Of a stretch of 64,000 nucleotides of DNA, positions 9,901-16,746 are shown piece by piece. The stretch's first letter is position 1, and the number at the start of each line of letters is the position of its first letter. Under the pieces are notes generated by a model, which worked only from the letters and a program-made list of their open reading frames with translations, did not search any database and was not told where the DNA came from. The translations under genes and the position numbers were made by a program. This DNA comes from G965232465 sp965276005 (GTDB taxonomy: Bacteria; Pseudomonadota; Alphaproteobacteria; JAQWUY01): the NCBI GenBank assembly GCA_965276005.1, contig OZ254962.1, positions 1,674,001-1,738,000 of the forward strand, read 5' to 3'.

Positions 9901-11346
9901 TAAAATCGCCGTACCGCCTGTGCCCGATTGGGACGACACATCGACTCGTACGCCGGTGCCCAGTGAAGTTTTGCCCGCCCGTACAAGACCGCTGTTATCA
10001 GACCAACGGGCAGCAAATAAATGTTGCGTTTTTGCATCGAGAGAGCTGGTTTTTGGATCGTATGCCCCGCCTTGAAATGCCCCACCCAGACGGATTCGCC
10101 CGCCTCGATTTTCCCCCGATGCGGATAAAGTGCCAGAGTACAGACCGACCAATCCGCCTTTGTTGCTAATGTCGATGTATCCGCCTTTACCGTCCGCACT
10201 GTCGGCTTTAAAATCTGCAGAACCTAGTACTTTCGTACCTTTTTTGCCTAGTCCGCCAATAAGCAACAGACTGCCCCCAGCTGTGCGACCAGACACATCG
10301 AAACGGGTGCCAGCGGTTAGGTTTGCCCCCTGTTGCAATGCGACTTTAATCACCCCGCCCGTGCCGTTTTGTGCCGCCGCAGACACCGTACCTCTGGTGT
10401 CGATCGAATCGCTGTCGATAGTGATAGTCCCCGCATCGCCATAAGCCGCATCAGCGGTGATTCGCCCAGTACCGGTGATGCCCAACGAACCGCCACTAAT
10501 CGATATACTCCCATCCCGAGAAGATACAGTATTAGCGGCTACAATGCCATTTATCGAAATAGTCTGACGAAGAATATCGGACGCATCGGCAACAGTGATG
10601 TCGATAAAGCCGCCCCGGGAGTCGACTTGCCCGCCTAAATCGAGGGTAGCCGAAACTTTATTGCCTTGCGAATCGGTTAGGGCATTCCATGTGTCCGTAG
10701 GCACCTCGACCCGTAAAAAATCGCTGTTGCCGAACGACATAACAATTTTTTCACCACCGGCAAAGCCTACCTTACCGACAACGGCTCGAACAGTGCCATC
10801 ATTTTTAACCGCCCCACCTAGCAACGCCACAAAACCGCCGTCATCGACCGAAATACTACCCTGATTCGAAACAACGCCATTATTGCCATTCTTGGTAAAT
10901 GTATACGCACCCTTTAAAAAATCGTTGTTGTCGATGTCGAGGGTCGAGGCAACAAAATTGCCCGTATCGACGACCCCATCTGCAGTAATCAGTATACCGT
11001 TGGGATTGACCAAAAACACGCTGCCATTAGCGTTAATCCGTCCGGCAATCTCAGAAGTAAAATCGCCCGTAACACGATTTAAAGTTGCCGAATCGCTATC
11101 GGGCTGATTGAAGTTCACCACATTGTCTTTACCCACAGAAAAACTTCTCCAACTGATAATCGCCTTGTCCGTGCTTTGGTCGATATTTAGAGTGTCGCCT
11201 CGCTGATACATACTGGCATCACCAGCGACCACCCGACCATCACTAGGCAATCCCCCAGCATAAGCAAAATGCCCCGCTAATACACCAACAGCATATAAAC
11301 AAGTTGTCCTTACAAAATATCTTTTCATTCTAAATTGTTTATTCAT
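3937..11346 (-). CDS. Giant two-partner-secretion adhesin (FhaB/TpsA type) with FG-GAP and YDG repeats
   Basis: The start is set at ATG 11346 because AGGAGGTG lies directly upstream; an upstream in-frame ATG has no such site. Residues 1-30 are a signal peptide ending FAYA. Next comes a TPS domain with the NRVTG and NPNGI motifs that guide export through a TpsB outer-membrane pore. A beta-helical region follows. Then there are six FG-GAP-like units (S-L-S-x-D-G-T-x-L-A-V-G-A pattern), a long linker, and about nine YDG-type domains, six of them nearly identical. The C-terminus has a Gly run, a hydrophobic segment and an Ala/Gly-rich tract. No tpsB gene is in the window. The product is probably surface-exposed or released for adhesion; the ligand is unknown. 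Confidence 0.9.
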   Translation of the reverse strand: MNKQFRMKRYFVRTTCLYAVGVLAGHFAYAGGLPSDGRVVAGDASMYQRGDTLNIDQSTDKAIISWRSFSVGKDNVVNFNQPDSDSATLNRVTGDFTSEIAGRINANGSVFLVNPNGILITADGVVDTGNFVASTLDIDNNDFLKGAYTFTKNGNNGVVSNQGSISVDDGGFVALLGGAVKNDGTVRAVVGKVGFAGGEKIVMSFGNSDFLRVEVPTDTWNALTDSQGNKVSATLDLGGQVDSRGGFIDITVADASDILRQTISINGIVAANTVSSRDGSISISGGSLGITGTGRITADAAYGDAGTITIDSDSIDTRGTVSAAAQNGTGGVIKVALQQGANLTAGTRFDVSGRTAGGSLLLIGGLGKKGTKVLGSADFKADSADGKGGYIDISNKGGLVGLYSGTLSASGENRGGRIRLGGAFQGGAYDPKTSSLDAKTQHLFAARWSDNSGLVRAGKTSLGTGVRVDVSSQSGTGGTAILWADYTTNNYAAIDATGSTGGGAVEISAKKQVDSFGLKRVQAGDGVILLDPKNVTIAAWGSALAQITKIRSGSAGNYHFDDNDNFGASVSLSDDGTILAVGAPGYDFSNLNKNSGAVYLYRVGKNTKWGDTIAPIDWISHYYYSPKARVAWKHFGQTRYFDYKGRHLMLKSGDAFGSSVSLSADGTKLAVGAPGDDDGGTDRGAVYLYDINLKLRYGKRTARLRRKISNSATLNSPIGESKLAFSLGDRYHFGKSVSMSDDGTKIAVGAPGLHFWYWKVATTHGAVYVFNVPEGGQTPWTDTVLLAAHLDKNSDFFKKSWRDNLHRHDLFGAGVSLSADGTKLAIGAPGGGDPGTDKSALTYNFGAVHLFKVAWRSSGMATPTKVKLIRGGVFNRLGSDNAQQDYELGSSVALSDDGTKLAVGLVKYGLNYGRSPEGAVYLFTIGGNNTWGDTITATQIIDAADSGITLKNGDRFGTGVSLSADGSKLAVGAAGDDSGGSDRGAVYLINVAGVGTDIADKLNAGTDVKIVASNNITVNADVVALNATGTLSLIAGKSITINKNVKVNGGLTIIANANKTLIDGDAGMDKDDRDTGIAKITVASNKTLSSGAKNLLIKMQDGNTDNADNKRYAGIITVYKAEGQKVSIIHAGTTFDTNKPAESKSEIVIRNGGRITSKGTISKGAVAIELKADTFTNKSNKDALKLDDNKNQGRYLVWTKTPNDNTMGGIDGYGFAQFNQAYVADGGDFQNNPISGADGSAERNNTTNASAFIYSANPTLGLTATVDKKTKVYDSTADAPTDFNPAFAFATASQNVGGLRFKLNSLTSGNNIKKAANFKATASNARGTFYNGVSQWEHVRTHLTLKYTTQVTYEDGNGVSVYGLSQSPAVADIQGASITPRQLLLRQDQLHVKGAGSEDGKQIYDGTPQAYVVNKANQNGFNTGATPLDMITNDDVSLNIADGAFKYSSAAVGRGKNVLFDDAREITLTGTDAGNYRLYFMNTDSSIPLQPLDAMQAGENVGITGEITKKTIRLAGNEFSATTRTYDGGKTLVYTKTGDGLNDADVISGDTVTLTVASSGVFEYEDADFGTTKRINIKDKDGFTLGGASVGNYKLEILTDGAAVAGFTGQVDKKTIRLAGNEFSATIRTYDGGKTLVYTKTGDGLNNADIISGDTVTLTVASSGVFEYDDKHYGTTKRINIKDKDGFTLGGASAGNYKLETLTNGAAVAGFTGQVDKKTVRLAGSEFTATKRAYDGSKTFVYTKTGDGLNDADIISGDTVTLATNNDMFEYDDKGFGTTKRINIKDKDNFILSGASAGNYKLETLTDGAAVAGFTGQVDKKTIRLAGNEFAATTRTYDGGKTFVYTKTGDGLNNADIISGDTVTLTVASSGVFEYDDKHYGTAKRINIKDKDGFTLGGASVGNYTLETLTDGAAVAGFTGQVDKKTIRLAGSEFTATRRTYDGGKTFVYTKTGDGLNNADIISGDTVTLTVASSGVFEYDDKHYGTTKRINIKDKDGFTLGGASVGNYKLETLTNGAAVADFTGQVDKKTIRLAGSEFKATKRDYDGSKTFVYTKTGDGLNNADIISGDTVTLATNNDMFEYDDKDFGTTKRINIKDKDNFILSGASAGNYKLETLTDGAAVAGFTGQVDKRALILEVNALTVATRAYDGTTRAVVTVTSGDGFKTANATTGVVSGETITLTIANPMTDTPAIDNNRSFEYADKNEGNGKQVLIAKANTLVLSDAVNYKLQVIDSTGATVAVNDGVSVKDLTGDITSGNDGSNGGGNGDLDLSPDGNDGDSGGGGGGGTGVGIVLVGAGAVIAVNSGILATGATAAAGAAGAAGAGATGAAGAAGAAGAAGAGAAGGASGVLGVPLGSIDNIFTTGIYAHLNGIDMRAISYPLNTSSPSAKSSLASVFHTAPSPKVEYKVAYTTTYDLAFLANNIKAQRVIPVYAFDEKLYETLKQIFVRQSASTNKTAHADIKQSPPI
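4954..6818 (-). repeat. Six tandem about 310-bp YDG repeat units in an AABAAB pattern
   Basis: Six units of about 103 codons each begin with a KKTIRLAG-like stretch and end with FTGQVD. Two types occur. Type A carries TVASSGVFEY and FTLGGAS. Type B carries ATNNDMFEY and FILSGAS. In translation order the types run A, A, B, A, A, B, so the array is a three-unit block (about 930 bp) present twice. More divergent YDG units flank it on both sides. This invites copy-number change by recombination and assembly collapse. Confidence 0.85.
8374..9651 (-). repeat. Six FG-GAP-like repeats within the adhesin
   Basis: Six copies of an FG-x-S-V-S-L-S-x-D-G-T-x-L-A-V-G-A core, each followed by G-A-V-Y-L, are spaced about 60-75 residues apart. 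The fifth copy is degenerate. FG-GAP units build beta-propeller domains, as in integrin alpha chains. Here they would form one propeller near the middle of a fibrous adhesin. Confidence 0.75.
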
Positions 11347-11625
11347 CGCACACCTCCTATTACAGTGCTTTTGCAAATCCATTGTATACACTTAAGTTTA
11401 ACATTATATAGTATACCTTAAATCTTATAGATGTATACATACCTATTGTATCATACCTTAAACAAATTATGCAACCCCCAAAGAAAAAAAAAAAAAACTA
11501 TCCCCTGATAATTGTGGCAAATATGGTCTATGCACTCCTTATTGTATACATTATAAAACCTGTTTACTAATTGCCATTTTTATTGTACAATCACAAAAAT
11601 TTTTATGTTGCGAAGGAGAATGCAA
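11347..11625. promoter_or_regulatory. Divergent adhesin/fabI promoter region
   Basis: This A+T-rich spacer of 279 bases holds the adhesin ribosome site (11351-11358). It has two direct copies of ATACCTTAAA (11413-11422 and 11453-11462) exactly 40 bases apart, several TGTATACA-like stretches, and an A14 run (11484-11497). The minus-strand sequence CACTGTAATAGGAG next to the adhesin start is identical over 14 bases to the 5' end of the IS at 46.1 kb. AAGGAG at 11613-11618 sets the fabI start. I cannot assign exact promoters. Confidence 0.45.
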
Positions 11626-12459
11626 ATGACACAACTCATGACGGGAAAAAAAGGCGTTATTATGGGATTGGCAAACGATAAGTCGATTGCGTGGGGTATT
11701 GCCAAGACTTTGGCGAATCACGGGGCGGAAATTGCTTTGACTTACCAAGGGGATGCGTTGTTAAAACGGGTGCAGCCCCTAGCGGATCAGCTGGGGGTTA
11801 CGGTGATGGAAGAGTGCAATGTGCAATCACAATCCTCGATCGATCAGGCGTTTGACGCTATCGAGGCACAAATGGGACATATTGATTTTCTCATTCATGC
11901 CATTGGTTTTTCTGACAAAAACGAACTGCAAGGCAAATATTTGCATACCACACGGGATAATTTCCTAATGACTATGGACATTTCATGTTTTTCTTTCACC
12001 GCCGTATGCAAACGGGTGTACAGTATGTTAAACGAAGGGGCATCGGTTATCACCTTGACTTATTTGGGATCGGAAAAATATATCCCCAATTACAATGTAA
12101 TGGGGGTTGCCAAAGCGGCACTGGAGGCGTCTGTACGCTATCTGGCGGTGGATATGGGCGACAAGGGTATTCGGGTCAATGCGTTGTCCGCAGGTCCGAT
12201 TCGCACTTTGGCGGCGTCTGGCATTGGCAATTTTCGCACTATGCTTCGCTGGAATGAATTGGGGGCACCATTGGGACGCAACATGGATATTTGGGATATT
12301 GGCAAATCCGCTTTATACTTGACAAGTGAGCTAAGCAGCGGGGTTAGCGGTATACTGCACTATGTGGACGGGGGCTACAATATGGTCGGCATGCCGAAGT
12401 TGGATAACGCTGGGGAACTTGCCAAAGTGTTACAAACCATTGCCGACAAGCAACAATAG
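11626..12459 (+). CDS. fabI: Enoyl-[acyl-carrier-protein] reductase (NADH), FabI
   Basis: FabI catalyses the last step of each fatty-acid elongation cycle, reducing trans-2-enoyl-ACP. The protein is 277 residues from ATG 11626, which has AAGGAG seven bases upstream. It shows the FabI cofactor motif G-L-A-N-D-K-S-I-A-W-G and the active-site Tyr-x6-Lys pair in YNVMGVAK. Later, the region SAGPIRTLAASGI is typical of the family. It is the first gene of a run into aroC and the trp genes, with 19 bases between its stop and aroC. It is the target of diazaborine and triclosan-type inhibitors in other bacteria. Confidence 0.95.
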   Translation: MTQLMTGKKGVIMGLANDKSIAWGIAKTLANHGAEIALTYQGDALLKRVQPLADQLGVTVMEECNVQSQSSIDQAFDAIEAQMGHIDFLIHAIGFSDKNELQGKYLHTTRDNFLMTMDISCFSFTAVCKRVYSMLNEGASVITLTYLGSEKYIPNYNVMGVAKAALEASVRYLAVDMGDKGIRVNALSAGPIRTLAASGIGNFRTMLRWNELGAPLGRNMDIWDIGKSALYLTSELSSGVSGILHYVDGGYNMVGMPKLDNAGELAKVLQTIADKQQ

Positions 12460-12478
12460 CATACAAAGGGTATATACG

Positions 12479-13582
12479 ATGGCTGGAAACGCATTTGGCA
12501 ATATGTTTCGCTTTACCACTTGGGGCGAATCGCACGGGGTTGCCATCGGGGCGGTGCTTGACGGATGCCCCAGCTTAATCCCGTTGTCAGAAGCCGATAT
12601 TCAACCGTATCTGGATATGCGTAAACCGGGTACCAGCAAGCACACCACCCAACGCAAAGAACCAGATAAAGTAAAAATCTTATCCGGGGTATATGACGGC
12701 AAAACCACCGGCACCCCCATATCGTTACAAATTGAAAACACCGATCAGCGCTCAAAAGACTATACACAAATTGCCAAGTGTTTTCGCCCCGGACATGCGG
12801 ATTTTACCTATATGGAAAAATACGGGATACGGGATCCCCGGGGCGGCGGGCGATCGTCAGCACGGGAAACCGCCAGTCGAGTAGCAATCGGTGCTATTGC
12901 CCGCAAAGTCCTTGCCAAAAAAATTGGCGACCATGTGAAAATTCGGGGGGCGTTGGTGCAAATGGGAACCATTAAAATCGACCGCTGTGATTGGGACTGG
13001 GATAGCGTATCGAAAAACCCGTTTTTCTGTCCCAGTGCCAAAACCGCCGCACAATGGGATACATATTTATCCGAAATCCGTAAACAGGGATCTTCTGTGG
13101 GGGCGGTGATCGAAATACACGCCTCAGGCATACCTGCTGGATTGGGTGAGCCCATATACGATAAACTGGATGCGGATTTGGCAAAAGCCATGATGTCGAT
13201 TAACGCTGTAAAAGGCGTAGAAATTGGGGCGGGATTCGCCGCCGCCACTTACACAGGCGAACAAAACGCCGATGAAATGCGGGCGGGCAAAAAGTTTCTC
13301 AGCAACAATGCGGGCGGTATTTTAGGCGGTATCAGCAGCGGACAAGACATAGTTGTCCGCTTTGCCGTAAAACCCACCAGCTCGATTTTAACCCCACAAA
13401 AATCCATCGACACAGACGGAAAAAATGTCGAGGTATTTACCAAAGGCAGACACGACCCTTGCGTGGGCATTCGGGCGGTGCCCGTTGGCGAAGCAATGAT
13501 GGCGATTGTGTGTGTCGATCACCTGTTACGCCACAACGGCATATATGGCGACACACCGTGCCCTAAGGATTACCCATCATGA
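12479..13582 (+). CDS. aroC: Chorismate synthase
   Basis: AroC converts 5-enolpyruvylshikimate-3-phosphate to chorismate using reduced FMN. The 367-residue product starts MAGNAFGNMFRFTTWGESHG, the classic AroC signature with its first conserved His. It also carries the GRSSARETA and S-x-G-Q-D regions. The start at 12479 is preceded by AAAGGG. Its TGA overlaps the trpE ATG as ATGA, so translation is probably coupled. The pairing puts chorismate production next to its first tryptophan-branch user. Confidence 0.95.
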   Translation: MAGNAFGNMFRFTTWGESHGVAIGAVLDGCPSLIPLSEADIQPYLDMRKPGTSKHTTQRKEPDKVKILSGVYDGKTTGTPISLQIENTDQRSKDYTQIAKCFRPGHADFTYMEKYGIRDPRGGGRSSARETASRVAIGAIARKVLAKKIGDHVKIRGALVQMGTIKIDRCDWDWDSVSKNPFFCPSAKTAAQWDTYLSEIRKQGSSVGAVIEIHASGIPAGLGEPIYDKLDADLAKAMMSINAVKGVEIGAGFAAATYTGEQNADEMRAGKKFLSNNAGGILGGISSGQDIVVRFAVKPTSSILTPQKSIDTDGKNVEVFTKGRHDPCVGIRAVPVGEAMMAIVCVDHLLRHNGIYGDTPCPKDYPS

Positions 13583-15117
13583 CACCCTGCGTTGTACACA
13601 GCACCCAATGTTCCTATCAAGGCGATACTTTATCGTTGTATAATACCTTGATGCCATCGCCGTATACTTTGTTGCTGGAGGGGGCGGAAATCGACACCAA
13701 AAGCAACACGCAAAGTTTGCTCATCGCCCACACCTGTGTGCGTATTTTTACCACAGGGGCAACCACCGCATCGGCACACATGCTAAGTGCAAACGGGCGG
13801 GCAGTGCTGGATACTTTACGGCACACATTGGGCGATTTTGTCTGTGCCGAAACCGACAATCGCTTGGATTTTGCCTTTCCCCCTGTGGATACGGGACTAG
13901 CCGAACACATACGGGTCACCCAACCGAATGTACTGTGTATTTTGCGGTGCTTAAAAGACGCCTATACCGATGTGTTTATAGGTGGGGTGTTTGGTTTCGA
14001 CTTACTCGAATGTGCGGAAAATTTACCGTCTGTGCCTGTGGGGGATAACGATTGCCCCAACTTTGTTATGTTTGTCGCCGAAAACCTGATGGTGGTCGAT
14101 CACATAGACAAAACCACCACCGCAAAAGGCTTTGTGTTTACCCCTGCAGCAGCGGCACAAGTACAAGCACAACACCAGCACTTAGCAACCTTGCCCCCCA
14201 CCCCCATCGACACCCAAAACCATACAGTAGATACCCCCCAAACGGTCATACCCACAGCCAATATCAGCGATGCGGATTTTTGCCATATAGTGGAGCGGTG
14301 CCAAGACTATATTCAAGCCGGCGATGCGTTTCAAATTGTCCCCAGCCGCAGTTTTTCCATGCCTTGTCCCAAACCCTTAACCGCCTACGCCCACTTGAAA
14401 GTCTTAAACCCCAGCCCGTATATGTTTTATATGAACGACAAACACTTTGCCACCTTTGGTGCCAGCCCAGAAAGTGCCTTAAAGTACGAAGCCGATAAAA
14501 ATATCGTCTCCCTGTATCCCATCGCTGGCACCCGCCCACGGGGCAAACACACGGACGGCACTATCAACACAGATCTCGATACCCGCTACGAACTGGACAT
14601 GTTGCTAGACAGCAAAGAAACCAGCGAACACATCATGCTGGTCGACTTAGCCCGCAACGATATTGCCCGTATCAGTATCCCCACCACTCGACAGGTCAAA
14701 AAATTGTTACAAATCGATAAATACAGCCATGTCCAGCACTTGGTCAGCTTGGTACAAGGGGAGCTGCGAGCGGAATATGATTGTTTACATGCGTATCAAG
14801 CGTGTATGAACATGGGTACTTTGACGGGGGCTCCCAAAGTGCGGGCATCGGAAATTATTCGGGAAATGGAACAGTGCGGACGGGGATCCTATGGCGGGGC
14901 AGTTGGATATATCAACGGCAATGGGGATATGGATACTTGTATTACCATTCGCAGTGCGTTTGTCAAAAACGGTACCGCCCACATCGGGGCAGGGGCAGGG
15001 GTGGTGTTACAATCCGTCCCGCAATCGGAAGCACAGGAAACCCGTATCAAGGCTATGTCGGTGATGACCGCTATTAAAAACGCCCATAACTATGTGTTGG
15101 GGGATGACAATGTCTAA
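13579..15117 (+). CDS. trpE: Anthranilate synthase component I
   Basis: The 512-residue TrpE converts chorismate to anthranilate, with ammonia from TrpG. The C-terminal chorismate-binding domain shows D-A-F-Q-I-V-P-S-R, the G-A-S-P-E-S motif, GTRPRG, DLARNDIAR, and G-A-P-K-V-R-A. The N-terminal tryptophan-feedback motif, normally LLES, reads LLEG (residues 32-35). The E. coli residue at that place (Ser40) takes part in inhibitor binding, so feedback may differ. It overlaps aroC by 4 bases and trpG by 8. Confidence 0.95.
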   Translation: MTPCVVHSTQCSYQGDTLSLYNTLMPSPYTLLLEGAEIDTKSNTQSLLIAHTCVRIFTTGATTASAHMLSANGRAVLDTLRHTLGDFVCAETDNRLDFAFPPVDTGLAEHIRVTQPNVLCILRCLKDAYTDVFIGGVFGFDLLECAENLPSVPVGDNDCPNFVMFVAENLMVVDHIDKTTTAKGFVFTPAAAAQVQAQHQHLATLPPTPIDTQNHTVDTPQTVIPTANISDADFCHIVERCQDYIQAGDAFQIVPSRSFSMPCPKPLTAYAHLKVLNPSPYMFYMNDKHFATFGASPESALKYEADKNIVSLYPIAGTRPRGKHTDGTINTDLDTRYELDMLLDSKETSEHIMLVDLARNDIARISIPTTRQVKKLLQIDKYSHVQHLVSLVQGELRAEYDCLHAYQACMNMGTLTGAPKVRASEIIREMEQCGRGSYGGAVGYINGNGDMDTCITIRSAFVKNGTAHIGAGAGVVLQSVPQSEAQETRIKAMSVMTAIKNAHNYVLGDDNV

Positions 15118-15724
15118 TACCCGTATATTTGTCATCGACAATATCGACTCGTTTATTTTTAATTTGGTGGATTTTTTGTATACCATCACCCCTAACATCA
15201 CCATTTATCGCAACACCGCCGATGGGGATGCGATATTTGCCGAAATGGTACACGCTGCACGGTGCGGGGAACGCCCACTGTTGCTGTTGTCGCCCGGTCC
15301 GAAAAGCCCATCGAGTGTGCCGTTGTTATCGCAGATGTTACATAAATGTAAGGGAAAATTCCCCGTGCTAGGCGTGTGTTTGGGGCATCAAGCTATTGTC
15401 GAACACTATGGCGGTAAGGTGGTGCGGTGCGATGATATTATGCACGGTAAAAAGTCCACTGCCACTCTAGTAGACCACCCGATTTTTGCCGATTTGGACA
15501 ATCCGCATACGCTGCAAGTCGGCAGGTACCATTCGCTAATCGGTACACACCTACCGTCGACACTGCACCCGATTATGGCATGTGGCGACGATATTATGGG
15601 GGTTATAGACGATGAAAATACGGTTGTTGGCTATCAATTCCACCCCGAGTCTATTTTAACCCCAGATGGGGAAAAGCTGTTACGCACCACCGTACACTAT
15701 ATGATTTACAACTCCAAAAAATAA
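15110..15724 (+). CDS. trpG: Anthranilate synthase glutamine amidotransferase component
   Basis: The roughly 204-residue class I amidotransferase supplies ammonia to TrpE. Its N-terminus is D-N-I-D-S-F. The nucleophile Cys lies in GVCLGHQ, and the His-Glu of the triad lies in FHPES. LLSPGPKSP is the oxyanion strand. The start was put at 15110, seven bases after a GGGG ribosome site inside the end of trpE; ATG 15104 is an alternative. It is a stand-alone trpG, not fused to trpD or trpE. Confidence 0.93.
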   Translation: MSNTRIFVIDNIDSFIFNLVDFLYTITPNITIYRNTADGDAIFAEMVHAARCGERPLLLLSPGPKSPSSVPLLSQMLHKCKGKFPVLGVCLGHQAIVEHYGGKVVRCDDIMHGKKSTATLVDHPIFADLDNPHTLQVGRYHSLIGTHLPSTLHPIMACGDDIMGVIDDENTVVGYQFHPESILTPDGEKLLRTTVHYMIYNSKK

Positions 15725-15747
15725 GCGACATACAAAGGGACATGCAC

Positions 15748-16746
15748 ATGCACCATATATACAAAAAAATATACACTAAAACCCCCTTATCATCAGCAGA
15801 ATCCGCCACTTTTTTTAAGGCGGTTATGGACGGGGATATAGACAATATCACGCTGAGCTCTGTTTTAACCGCTCTGCACATGCGGGGCGAGACCGCCGAT
15901 GAGATTGCTGGGGCGGCAAGCGGATTGTTACAACACGCCCGCCCGTTTCCCCGTCCCGATTACAAAATCGGTGAAATTGTCGGCACCGGTGGCGATGGAC
16001 ACCATACCATCAATATATCGTCTGCAGCCGCTATTGTTGCCGCCGCCGCCGGGTTAAAAATATGCAAGCACGGCAACCGCAAAGTTACCTCTCAATGCGG
16101 ATCTGCAGATGCGTTATCCGCATTGGGGTTTGATTTAGATGCCCGCCCCGACCAATCCCGCACACTGCTAGATACAATCGGCGTCTGTTTTTTAATGGCA
16201 CCCCATTATCACCCGTCGATAAAAAACGCCATGCCCGTCCGGCAAACGCTCACATGCCGTACGATTTTTAATATATTGGGTCCATTGTTAAATCCCGCCC
16301 GCCCCGATTATATCATAAACGGTGTGTTCGACCCCGCCCTGTTACAACCCGTTGCCGACGCCCATATAACGCTAGGGGTAAAACGGGGCATCGTGGTATA
16401 CGGCAGTGGACTAGACGAAGTTACCCTACACGGTAACACCGATTGTGTAGAATTTTTCGAAGACGGTAGCACACAATCGTACACCGTATCACCACAAGAT
16501 TTCGGCTTGCCCCCTGTGCAGCTGAGCGACCTCGTGGGCGGTACCCCCCGGCACAATGCCCAAGTTATCCGTAACATTGCCGATAACACCGCCTCAGCTG
16601 CCCATATAAACACCGTCTGTGCCAATGTGGCAATGCTGCTGACAGCCGGCGATGGGGTACAGGATTTAAAACACGGTGTCGACATTGCTAAATCGGCTAT
16701 TATCGACGGTAAAGTAGCAGATATTTTAAACCGTATACAGCTATAA
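15748..16746 (+). CDS. trpD: Anthranilate phosphoribosyltransferase
   Basis: TrpD joins anthranilate to phosphoribosyl pyrophosphate. The protein of about 332 residues has the GTGGDG PRPP loop and the KHGNRKVTSQCGSAD active-site segment. AAAGGGA lies before two ATGs (15742 and 15748); spacing favours 15748. trpC, trpB and trpA do not follow. Instead the gene ends 6 bases inside the end of the convergent tolB, so later pathway steps must be encoded elsewhere. Confidence 0.95.
   Translation: MHHIYKKIYTKTPLSSAESATFFKAVMDGDIDNITLSSVLTALHMRGETADEIAGAASGLLQHARPFPRPDYKIGEIVGTGGDGHHTINISSAAAIVAAAAGLKICKHGNRKVTSQCGSADALSALGFDLDARPDQSRTLLDTIGVCFLMAPHYHPSIKNAMPVRQTLTCRTIFNILGPLLNPARPDYIINGVFDPALLQPVADAHITLGVKRGIVVYGSGLDEVTLHGNTDCVEFFEDGSTQSYTVSPQDFGLPPVQLSDLVGGTPRHNAQVIRNIADNTASAAHINTVCANVAMLLTAGDGVQDLKHGVDIAKSAIIDGKVADILNRIQL

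Noticed and set aside
4193..11107. Many plus-strand ORFs (for example 4193-4666, 8018-8614, 10130-10444)
   Set aside because: They lie antisense to the adhesin, have repetitive low-complexity content and no ribosome sites. They are mirror frames of the minus-strand gene.
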